Notes under the pieces: generated by a model | The model's database searches: none | What the model saw: the letters and a program-made list of their open reading frames with translations, nothing else | What the model was told of the DNA's origin: nothing | Assembly: GCA_934457515.1 (NCBI GenBank) | Contig: CAKSHV010000098.1 | Coordinates: forward strand, 1-6,162 | Reading direction: 5' to 3' | DNA from: an uncultured Clostridia bacterium | GTDB taxonomy: Bacteria > Bacillota > Clostridia > RGIG6154 | Length of the DNA: 6,162 nt | Position numbers and translations under genes: made by a program | Shown here: positions 1 to 5,705 of the stretch, one piece after another | Position numbering within the stretch: the stretch's first letter is position 1 | Layout of the letters: each line of letters starts with the position of its first letter

Positions 1-2315
1 GCACATGGTATGCCCTCGCGGGTTCGGCACACTATGATGACAGCGTTAAATGGAATTATTCCGTAACCTATTCCAAAACGGCAAACGGAAAAACCGCATG
101 GCATGACTCTTTGGGCAACAGCAATGACGGCGCATCCTATTCCGGTCTTTATCCGGCAGGCAAAACGGAAGACATTACTCTTTCGGGCATTTTGCTCCCT
201 GCACGAAACGGAAAAGACGCAGTTTTGGGCGAGGCAACCGATGCATATCCGGTTAAATGGGGTTATGCGGACTGCTTTACAAACGGCACAATCGGTGCGG
301 ATGTAAATCCTTATACCGATAATACAAATTTTGATTTACAGACAAACGGCTTTGACTTAAAGTGGGCGGTTGACGAAAACGGCAACCCGGTTGACGTTTC
401 GGGCAAAGCGTTCCACTATGTAAAACTTGTTACCGCGTCGAACATCTGGCACAGCAGTTTTGGTGAAAAATCGCCTGAAATCTCGGGTGTTTTCCGCACG
501 CTGCCGCAGGAAACCGAGGTTGGCAAAACCGCGGGAATTACAGGTGTTACCGTATCCGACGGCGCGAAAAACATTGTTATTCCGTTTACGGAAGACAAAA
601 ACGTATACAGCGCGGATTTGGGCGACATGAAATACGTTTCGGTTGCTGTAAACGGTGCAGCCGAAGACGATAATATTTATGTAAACAATCAGAGAATTGC
701 AGCAGACGGCACGGCAGACGGCTTTAAGGTTACCAAAGAATCGGGTGAAAGAAAAGTCCGCATTGTCGTTCAGAACGGTGATAAAGAGCCTGAAATTTAC
801 CTTTTGAAGTTAACAAGCACGGCAGAAGAGAAAAACGACCTGATTGAGGGCGTGAAAATCACCGCAGGCGGCTCGGTTCGTGTTTGCGAAACCAAAGACG
901 GAAAAACCTATGCGGAATCGGTCGGCTATCGCATATCTTCGGTAAACATTGTTCCGACTGCCGGCGCAGACGTAACCCTTACCATTAACGGCGAAGCGGT
1001 TAAAGAGGAATACGAACTTGAAACCGGCGAAAACAAATTTGTAATCACCGGCGAAAAAGATGGCATAACACACACCGTAATCCTTATTGTAACAAAAGAT
1101 GCAGCACCTGCATCGACCGGCAAAATTAAAGTATATTTCACACTTTTGGGTGATGATAAGCATGGAGAAAGCGATGAGGTACACACTTTAAGAGGCAAAA
1201 ATTTAAAGACCTGGATTGAACAGACCGTAATCGAAGTCGATTCGCCCGCGACCGTTTTGGACGTATTTGAAAAGGCGCTTAACGGAAAATACACCTTTGT
1301 GAATGCGGACGGAAACTACATTTCCAAAATTAACGGTCTCGGTGAATTTGACAACGGCGTAAACTCGGGCTGGATGTTCACCATGAACGGAGTTCACGGA
1401 AATAAGGGTGTTGCGGAACAGGGCGTTAAAAACTACGACAGAATCGTGTTCCATTACACCGACGACTATACAAAAGAGCAGGGTTCGGAGCAGTGGTCTT
1501 CGGGGGGCAGCAAGAAAGACGACAAAGCAAATGTTTATACTGTTTCGTTTGACTCAAACGGCGGCACGAATGTGAAAAGCCAAAGCATTGAAAAGGACAA
1601 AAAGGTAACAAAGCCGACAGATCCGACCCGCGAGGGCTATGTGTTTAAAGGCTGGTTTACCGACAAGGCATTAAAGAAGGCTTACGACTTTAGCGCAAAA
1701 GTAACAGGTTCGTTCACCCTTTATGCAAAATGGGAAAAAGCAGACGAAACCACAAGCACTGCGCTCCCGTTTACCGATGTGAAGGATAATGCATGGTATA
1801 AGAGCGCAGTGGAATATGCAGTTAATAAGAAACTGTTCTCGGGCGTTTCTGAAACGGAGTTTGCTCCCGAAAGCACCATGACGCGTGCTATGCTCGTTAC
1901 GGTTCTGTACCGTTTGGAAAATCAGCCTGATGTTTCGGGTGATATTCACTTTACGGATGTTGCTGAAAACGAGTGGTACACGAAAGCGGTTCTGTGGGCA
2001 GCGCAAAACGGCATTGTTTCGGGCGTTTCCGAAACGGAATTTAACCCAAACGGCAATATCACGCGTGAGCAGCTGGCAACAATTTTAAACCGCTATGCGG
2101 CATTTAAGAAAAATGACAGCACCGGCGCGGCAGACCTTTCGGCATTTGCAGACAGCGAGAATATAAGCGACTGGGCAGCCCATGCTATAAAATGGGCGGT
2201 TGCAAACAAACTGTTAAACGGCACGGACAATAAAGAACTTAAACCGCATGCCGGTGCAACCCGTGCGGAAGTTGCGGCAATTTTCATGCGCTATATTGAA
2301 AATGTTTTAAAATAG
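1..2315 (+). CDS. Cell-surface protein with DUF4430 (transcobalamin-like), InlB-type repeat and three SLH domains; 5' end missing
   Basis: The reading frame is open from the left edge (first full codon at base 3) to TAG at 2313-2315, giving 770 visible residues; the true start and signal peptide lie outside the window. Order, numbered from base 3: an unassigned beta-rich region (1-170); two candidate cadherin-like beta-sandwich units (about 175-272 and 279-367); a DUF4430 domain (about 373-493) with the hallmark GWMFTMNG around W457; an InlB/Listeria-Bacteroides repeat (about 511-578) with the typical FDSNGG, GYVFKGWF and LYAKW; and three SLH repeats (590-770) with MTRAM, ITREQ and ATRAE core motifs. 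SLH repeats bind pyruvylated secondary cell-wall polymer, so the protein should sit on the wall surface. DUF4430 matches the beta domain of transcobalamin and intrinsic factor, suggesting ligand binding. The visible DUF4430 domain has no cysteine. The domain calls are firm for SLH, DUF4430 and the InlB repeat and tentative for the sandwiches. Corrinoid binding is inferred. Confidence 0.93.
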   Translation, partial: TWYALAGSAHYDDSVKWNYSVTYSKTANGKTAWHDSLGNSNDGASYSGLYPAGKTEDITLSGILLPARNGKDAVLGEATDAYPVKWGYADCFTNGTIGADVNPYTDNTNFDLQTNGFDLKWAVDENGNPVDVSGKAFHYVKLVTASNIWHSSFGEKSPEISGVFRTLPQETEVGKTAGITGVTVSDGAKNIVIPFTEDKNVYSADLGDMKYVSVAVNGAAEDDNIYVNNQRIAADGTADGFKVTKESGERKVRIVVQNGDKEPEIYLLKLTSTAEEKNDLIEGVKITAGGSVRVCETKDGKTYAESVGYRISSVNIVPTAGADVTLTINGEAVKEEYELETGENKFVITGEKDGITHTVILIVTKDAAPASTGKIKVYFTLLGDDKHGESDEVHTLRGKNLKTWIEQTVIEVDSPATVLDVFEKALNGKYTFVNADGNYISKINGLGEFDNGVNSGWMFTMNGVHGNKGVAEQGVKNYDRIVFHYTDDYTKEQGSEQWSSGGSKKDDKANVYTVSFDSNGGTNVKSQSIEKDKKVTKPTDPTREGYVFKGWFTDKALKKAYDFSAKVTGSFTLYAKWEKADETTSTALPFTDVKDNAWYKSAVEYAVNKKLFSGVSETEFAPESTMTRAMLVTVLYRLENQPDVSGDIHFTDVAENEWYTKAVLWAAQNGIVSGVSETEFNPNGNITREQLATILNRYAAFKKNDSTGAADLSAFADSENISDWAAHAIKWAVANKLLNGTDNKELKPHAGATRAEVAAIFMRYIENVLK

Positions 2316-2324
2316 TGGTATAAT
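2296..2324 (+). promoter_or_regulatory. Sigma-A type promoter with extended -10
   Basis: TTGAAA at 2296-2301 and TATAAT at 2319-2324 are separated by exactly 17 bases, and a TG at 2316-2317 makes an extended -10 (TGGTATAAT). The -35 and part of the spacer lie in the last codons of the upstream surface-protein gene. The predicted transcript start is near 2331, leaving a leader of about 145 bases before the SLH-toroid gene. This promoter would drive that gene and, given the tight packing, the DUF4430, ecfT and ecfA genes after it. Confidence 0.75.
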
Positions 2325-2355
2325 AAACACAGCTTGTGTTTAAGATGTGTTTATT
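2322..2355 (+). repeat. Inverted and direct repeats overlapping -10/+1; operator candidate
   Basis: AATAAACACA (2322-2331) is a perfect 10-base inverse complement of TGTGTTTATT (2346-2355). Its inner part, TAAACACA (2324-2331), is also a perfect complement of TGTGTTTA at 2335-2342. The two right arms form a direct repeat of 8 bases with an 11-base period, about one helical turn. The left arm overlaps the promoter -10 and the predicted start site, so most of it would not be in the promoter's own transcript. A protein-binding operator is therefore at least as likely as an RNA hairpin. No known regulator site is recognised. Confidence 0.5.
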
Positions 2356-2356
2356 G

Positions 2357-2396
2357 AATCGGAGCACAGCAGGCCGCAAGCGGCTTGCTGCCGATT
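2357..2396 (+). promoter_or_regulatory. Leader hairpin A
   Basis: Outer arms AATCGG (2357-2362) and CCGATT (2391-2396) enclose an inner 10-base-pair stem, 2367-2376 with 2381-2390, containing one G-U pair and a CAAG loop. A 4-base bulge (2363-2366) lies on the 5' side. The hairpin is framed by the direct repeat ATTGAATC at 2353-2360 and 2394-2401. No uridine run follows directly, so a simple terminator is unlikely. It sits in the 5' leader of the SLH-toroid gene. It matches no riboswitch class that I recognise. Confidence 0.6.
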
Positions 2397-2407
2397 GAAT
2401 CTTTTAA

Positions 2408-2450
2408 ACGGCATGCGAACGGACGAAATAAGTCCGCTCGCTTTTGCCGT
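2408..2450 (+). terminator. Leader hairpin B, possible weak terminator/attenuator
   Basis: Outer arms ACGGCA (2408-2413) and TGCCGT (2445-2450) are followed inward by a 10-position stem, 2415-2424 with 2432-2441, carrying one A-C mismatch and the loop GAAATAA. A short CTTTT run follows at 2451-2455, weaker than a classic terminator tail. The direct repeat CTTTTAA flanks it at 2401-2407 and 2451-2457. The hairpin lies both after the upstream gene and between the promoter and the next gene, so it could end readthrough transcripts or attenuate new ones. CGGCA (2409-2413) could also pair with TGCCG at 2389-2393 in hairpin A, an alternative fold. Confidence 0.4.
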
Positions 2451-2455
2451 CTTTT

Positions 2456-2462
2456 AAGGGGG
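2456..2462 (+). promoter_or_regulatory. Ribosome binding site of the SLH-toroid gene, possibly occluded
   Basis: AAGGGGG lies 13 bases before the ATG at 2476, a rather long spacing, and starts only 6 bases after hairpin B. TTAAGGG (2454-2460) can pair with CTTTTAA (2401-2407), with two G-U pairs. This would extend hairpin B and cover the site. Translational control is possible but unproven. Confidence 0.5.
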
Positions 2463-2475
2463 CATTTTTGAAAAT

Positions 2476-4041
2476 ATGAAGAAAAAGATAACGGCGGGTA
2501 TTTTGGCGGTTTCATTTCTGCTTTTGTTTTTGTTTGCAGAAGTGCCTTTCACGGCAGAGAACGATTTAAATGCACTGATTTCAGATGTTGCAACATATCT
2601 TGTATCAAACGTTCCCGAACCAACCTACGGTTCGGTCGGCGGTGAATGGCTTGTTTTCGGCTTGAAACGAAGTGATAAACCGATAGATGATTCGTATTTT
2701 GAAAAATACTACCAAAATGTTGAGGCGTATGTCAAATCGCAAAACGGCGTGTTAAGTGAGAGAAGATACACCGACTACGCAAGAGTTTCGATTGCTTTAA
2801 CCGCGCTTTCAAAAGACCCGAGAGATGTCGCGGGGTATAATTTGTTAGAGCCCCTCGGCGACTTTAATAAAACGGTAAAACAAGGCATTAACGGCGCGAT
2901 TTTTGCGCTGATTGCGTTAGATTCCGGCAATTACGAAATGCCGGTTGCAGAAGGTGCCGAAACACAGGCGACCAGGGAAATGTACATCGATTTTATCTTA
3001 AACGGTGAAATTTCGGGCGGCGGCTGGGCGTTTTTCGGCGACACGCCGGACGCGGACATAACCGCCATGGCATTGCAGGCGCTGTCTAACTATCAGTCGG
3101 ACACGCGCGTGAAAGACGCAACTAACCGTGCCCTTTTAAAACTTTCCGAAATGCAGACCGCAAACGGCGGATACGCATATGGCAGCGAGGAAAACGCCGA
3201 AAGCGCGGCGCAGGTGATAGTTGCTCTTTCATCTTTAAATATTCCTGCAACCGACGCGCGTTTTGTGAAAAACGGACACACTTTAATTGATAATCTTCGC
3301 ACGTATTATGTAAATGGCAGCGGATTTAAGCATGTTTTAGATGGGGAAGTGAATGAAATGGCAACCGAGCAGAGTTTTTATGCGCTTGTTGCTACGCAGC
3401 GCTTTAATGACGGGAAAAGTGCTTTGTATCACATAACCGATGTGCAAACGGGTCATAATAATCTTGCGTCGACGGTTAAAAAGCTAAACATTGTATCAAA
3501 AGGAAAAACATTTACGGATATAATAAATCACAAAAATAAAAAGCCGATTGAGGCACTTGCCGAGCGAGGAATTATAAGCGGAAAATCCGAAACCGAGTTT
3601 GCGCCCGATGCAAACGTAACGCGGGCGGAATTTGCGGCGATTTTAGTCCGCGCGCTGGGTGTTGAGAAATTAAACGGAAATGCCTTTTCAGATGTGCACA
3701 AATCGGATTGGTTTATAAAAGACGTGAATACCGCCTATCGCTACGGCATTGTGAAAGGTGTTTCCAAAACGGAATTTAATCCGAATGGTTTTGTTACGCG
3801 TGAGGAGGCGGCGGTTCAGATTTACCGTGTGCTTTCGGCACTGAACATGAAAAGTACTGAAAGCAAAACGGCTGTTGACAATCTAAATTGTTCCCCCTGG
3901 GCGAGTGAGGCAATCTCTTATTTAATGCAAAACGACATTTTGCCGAAAGACGCATCTTCCGTCCGGGCGCATGACGCGGCAACCCGCGGCGAAATTGCGG
4001 ATATGCTTTACCGCACGCTTAAGTATGCAAACCTTTTATGA
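2476..4041 (+). CDS. Secreted alpha/alpha-toroid (prenyltransferase/squalene-oxidase-like repeat) protein with three SLH domains
   Basis: The 521-residue protein starts with a signal peptide: three lysines, a hydrophobic core to about residue 20, and likely cleavage after FTA (A27). Residues about 30-320 form helical repeats of the terpene-cyclase/prenyltransferase toroid kind. Visible marks are GGEWLVFGL near 55-63, GGGWAFFGD at 181-189, then DADITAMAL at 192-200, and QTANGGYAYG later. The toroid class includes the alpha domain of transcobalamin and intrinsic factor. The cyclase DxDD motif is broken (DADI), and the protein is extracytoplasmic, so binding rather than catalysis is favoured. 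Three SLH repeats follow (about 346-395, 404-455, 465-521) with VTRAE, VTREE and ATRGE motifs, indicating wall anchoring. The ATG at 2476 fits the signal peptide and the upstream site at 2456-2462. The stop codon overlaps an ATG of the next gene (ATGA), so the genes are probably cotranscribed. The ligand is inferred, not shown. Confidence 0.93.
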   Translation: MKKKITAGILAVSFLLLFLFAEVPFTAENDLNALISDVATYLVSNVPEPTYGSVGGEWLVFGLKRSDKPIDDSYFEKYYQNVEAYVKSQNGVLSERRYTDYARVSIALTALSKDPRDVAGYNLLEPLGDFNKTVKQGINGAIFALIALDSGNYEMPVAEGAETQATREMYIDFILNGEISGGGWAFFGDTPDADITAMALQALSNYQSDTRVKDATNRALLKLSEMQTANGGYAYGSEENAESAAQVIVALSSLNIPATDARFVKNGHTLIDNLRTYYVNGSGFKHVLDGEVNEMATEQSFYALVATQRFNDGKSALYHITDVQTGHNNLASTVKKLNIVSKGKTFTDIINHKNKKPIEALAERGIISGKSETEFAPDANVTRAEFAAILVRALGVEKLNGNAFSDVHKSDWFIKDVNTAYRYGIVKGVSKTEFNPNGFVTREEAAVQIYRVLSALNMKSTESKTAVDNLNCSPWASEAISYLMQNDILPKDASSVRAHDAATRGEIADMLYRTLKYANLL

Positions 4042-4049
4042 AAGAGGTG
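4041..4049 (+). promoter_or_regulatory. Ribosome binding site favouring a TTG start at 4059
   Basis: AAAGAGGTG at 4041-4049 is a strong Shine-Dalgarno sequence ending 9 bases before TTG at 4059. The in-frame ATG at 4038 has no such site upstream and would place the Shine-Dalgarno inside its own codons 2-4. Translation from ATG 4038 by coupling to the preceding stop (ATGA overlap) remains possible. Confidence 0.6.
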
Positions 4050-4058
4050 CTTTCACCT

Positions 4059-4814
4059 TTGAAAAAATACAAAAATAAAATAATTAGCGCAGCGGCTGTT
4101 TTGCTTGTACTTGCTTTTGCGTTCTGGTACGGCAGCGGAACGCCTTCTTTCCGCGGCTTTTCCGTTCCGAAAACCGAGGAAAAAGCGGAAACCGCTGTAA
4201 CAACGTCCGAAAAGACGGACAAATCGGAAACCGATTTGTCTGAAAAGCCGCAAAAGGCGGACGGCACGCATATGACGGCAGAAGAAAAAATTGCGCTTGC
4301 CGAAAAAATGGCGGAAAAAAAACCGCAGGATGAAAAAAATCCGCCCGCAGCAGCGGCTGTAACCGAAAGTACGCCCGCCGCTGCCGAACAGGGCAAAGAG
4401 GGCAATAAAGATCCAACCTGCACCCTTTCGGTTCGGTGCGACAGCATTTTAAATCACATGGATTGGCTGGATAAAGAAAAGGTTGAGCTTGTTCCGCCGG
4501 ACGGCGTGATTTATGCGGAAAGAGAAGTTTCGTTTCACGAGGGCGAAAGTGTGTTCGATGTTCTTTTACGCGAAATGAAGAACAACCAAATTCACATGGA
4601 GTTTGAAAACACGCCCCTGTATAAAAGCGCATATATTGAGGGAATTGCCAATTTATATGAGTTTGACTGCGGGGAACTGTCAGGCTGGATGTATCGGGTA
4701 AACGGCGTTTTTCCGAACTTTGGGTGCTCGAAATATATTTTAAAAGACGGCGACAAAATCGAGTGGCTGTACACCTGCGATTTGGGTGCCGATATCGGCG
4801 GGGGAACGTTTTAG
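4059..4814 (+). CDS. Membrane-anchored DUF4430 (transcobalamin-like C-terminal) protein
   Basis: From TTG 4059 the product has 251 residues; starting at ATG 4038 it would have 258. A lysine-rich start and one hydrophobic segment (about 8-24) with no lipobox cysteine indicate an uncleaved N-terminal anchor with the rest outside. Residues about 30-118 are a low-complexity linker rich in Lys, Glu, Ala and Pro, long enough to reach into the wall. Residues about 119-251 are a DUF4430 domain with the GWMYRVNG hallmark around W210 and a C-terminal DKIEWLYT strand. Five cysteines (121, 127, 204, 223, 240) lie in this domain, unlike the cysteine-free copy in the first gene, and could form disulfides. 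It lies between the SLH-toroid gene and ecfT, which suggests that it passes ligand to the ECF importer. An accessory binding subunit is the likeliest role. The domain is clear; the ligand is inferred. Confidence 0.88.
   Translation: MKKYKNKIISAAAVLLVLAFAFWYGSGTPSFRGFSVPKTEEKAETAVTTSEKTDKSETDLSEKPQKADGTHMTAEEKIALAEKMAEKKPQDEKNPPAAAAVTESTPAAAEQGKEGNKDPTCTLSVRCDSILNHMDWLDKEKVELVPPDGVIYAEREVSFHEGESVFDVLLREMKNNQIHMEFENTPLYKSAYIEGIANLYEFDCGELSGWMYRVNGVFPNFGCSKYILKDGDKIEWLYTCDLGADIGGGTF
4216..4242 (+). repeat. Near-perfect intragenic inverted repeat in the DUF4430 linker
   Basis: GACAAATCGG (4218-4227) and CCGATTTGTC (4231-4240) are perfect inverse complements around an AAA loop. A G-U and a C-G pair extend the stem to 4216-4242. 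It lies in codons for the low-complexity linker. No U tract follows, so it is not a standard terminator. It may be an RNA processing or stability element, or a chance result of repetitive Asp/Lys/Ser/Glu coding. Confidence 0.6.
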
Positions 4815-4817
4815 GAT

Positions 4818-5705
4818 ATGTATGAATTTAAAAACTATCATCCGGTTGTAAATTTCATATATTTTTTATTTGTCATCGGGTTTTCCATGTTTTTTATGCA
4901 CCCGGTGTGTCTTTTGGTGTCCTTTTTCAGCGCGCACATCTATTTTATGCTTATGAAAGGCGCAAAGCAGACGGCTAAACGGATTTTGTACACGCTGCCG
5001 CTTTTTTTGGCGGCAGCGCTTATAAACCCCGCCTTTAATCATGCGGGCGTAACGATTTTGACCTATTTTCCGAACGGAAATCCGCTGACCGAAGAATCTA
5101 TTTTTTACGGCGCGTTTGCGGCGGTTTTGCTGCTTTCGGTCATTTGCTGGTTTTCCTGTTTTAATGAGGTGATGACGAGCGACAAATATATGTATTTGTT
5201 CGGCAAAATTGTGCCGTCACTGTCCCTTGTTTTTTCCATGACGCTGCGGTTCGTGCCCGCATTTATAAAAGAACTGAAAGAGGTTTCGAATGCGCAGCGC
5301 ACGTTCGGGTGCGATGTGTCAACCGGAACGTTAATTGCCCGCGCAAAAAGCGGGCTTACCGTTTTATCGGTTTTAATCACCCGCGCGTTGGAGGGTGCTG
5401 TAGAGGCGGCGGACAGCATGCGGGCACGGGGATTTAACACCGGCAAGCGAAGCGCGTATTCAAATTTTGTGTTTACAAAACGCGACCTTTTCTTGCTTAT
5501 TTTTGTTTTATTTTCGGGGATTTATACCCTTATTGCCGCCATGACGGGACATATGCATTTCCGCTTTTTTCCGTCGGTGAAAGGCGCACCGTTTACCCTT
5601 TACGGACTAAGCGGCTTTGCAGCCTTTTCGCTTTTATGCCTGTGCCCTGTATTCATCGAACTTTGGGAGGATAGAAAATGGAAAGTTTTAAAATCGAAAA
5701 TGTAA
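4818..5705 (+). CDS. ecfT: Energy-coupling factor transporter transmembrane protein EcfT
   Basis: The 295-residue membrane protein belongs to the CbiQ/EcfT family, close to the usual length of about 265 residues with a slightly longer C-terminus. EcfT couples ATP hydrolysis by EcfA subunits to movement of the substrate-binding S component. Hydrophobic segments are seen near 10-48, 55-72, 95-116, 222-245 and 262-285. The long cytoplasmic helical region between them carries the two coupling motifs. The second is clear (ADSMRARGF, R202-A-R-G205); the first (NAQRTFG, R161) has Phe where the second Arg usually stands. The ATG at 4818 comes 3 bases after the previous stop and is in the same frame, so no upstream in-frame start is possible beyond that TAG. 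The 3' end overlaps the ecfA start by 28 bases. Family assignment is firm; the substrate cannot be read from EcfT. Confidence 0.92.
   Translation: MYEFKNYHPVVNFIYFLFVIGFSMFFMHPVCLLVSFFSAHIYFMLMKGAKQTAKRILYTLPLFLAAALINPAFNHAGVTILTYFPNGNPLTEESIFYGAFAAVLLLSVICWFSCFNEVMTSDKYMYLFGKIVPSLSLVFSMTLRFVPAFIKELKEVSNAQRTFGCDVSTGTLIARAKSGLTVLSVLITRALEGAVEAADSMRARGFNTGKRSAYSNFVFTKRDLFLLIFVLFSGIYTLIAAMTGHMHFRFFPSVKGAPFTLYGLSGFAAFSLLCLCPVFIELWEDRKWKVLKSKM
4993..5018 (+). repeat. Intragenic GC-rich inverted repeat in ecfT
   Basis: CGCTGCCGC (4993-5001) and GCGGCAGCG (5010-5018) are perfect 9-base complements around a TTTTTTTG loop. They lie in codons for a hydrophobic Leu/Ala-rich helix. No function is evident, and the Leu/Ala codon choice could produce it by chance. 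Confidence 0.5.
5665..5670 (+). promoter_or_regulatory. Ribosome binding site of ecfA inside ecfT
   Basis: GGGAGG at 5665-5670 stands 7 bases before the ATG at 5678, an ideal spacing. It lies within the last codons of ecfT and supports the overlapping start of the ATPase gene. Confidence 0.8.

Noticed and set aside
810..1184. Minus-strand open frames across the first gene, e.g. 810-1184 and 926-1294
   Set aside because: They lie fully opposite a well-supported coding frame, have no recognisable domain and no convincing Shine-Dalgarno site; they are shadows of the plus-strand gene.
2353..2401. Hairpin A as a definite mobile element because of its flanking 8-base direct repeat
   Set aside because: A single copy cannot show mobility, and part of the direct repeat is itself in the stem; it is kept only as an alternative within the leader finding.
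2316..2475. Cobalamin riboswitch in the leader of the SLH-toroid gene
   Set aside because: I see no B12-box-like conserved sequence, and the leader is shorter than a full cobalamin aptamer. The hairpins do not match a class I know. A covariance-model search would settle it.
2476..3440. Squalene cyclase or prenyltransferase enzyme
   Set aside because: The catalytic DxDD motif is broken, the protein has a signal peptide and SLH anchors, and the neighbours are transport genes; a binding role fits better.
4019..4632. Overlapping minus-strand open frames opposite the DUF4430 gene (4019-4447, 4084-4632)
   Set aside because: They are low-complexity complements of the Lys/Glu/Ala linker codons, with no domain or start signal.
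5337..5355. GCCCGC / GCGGGC inverted repeat in ecfT
   Set aside because: It has only 6 base pairs within GC-rich coding sequence and no T run after it; probably chance.
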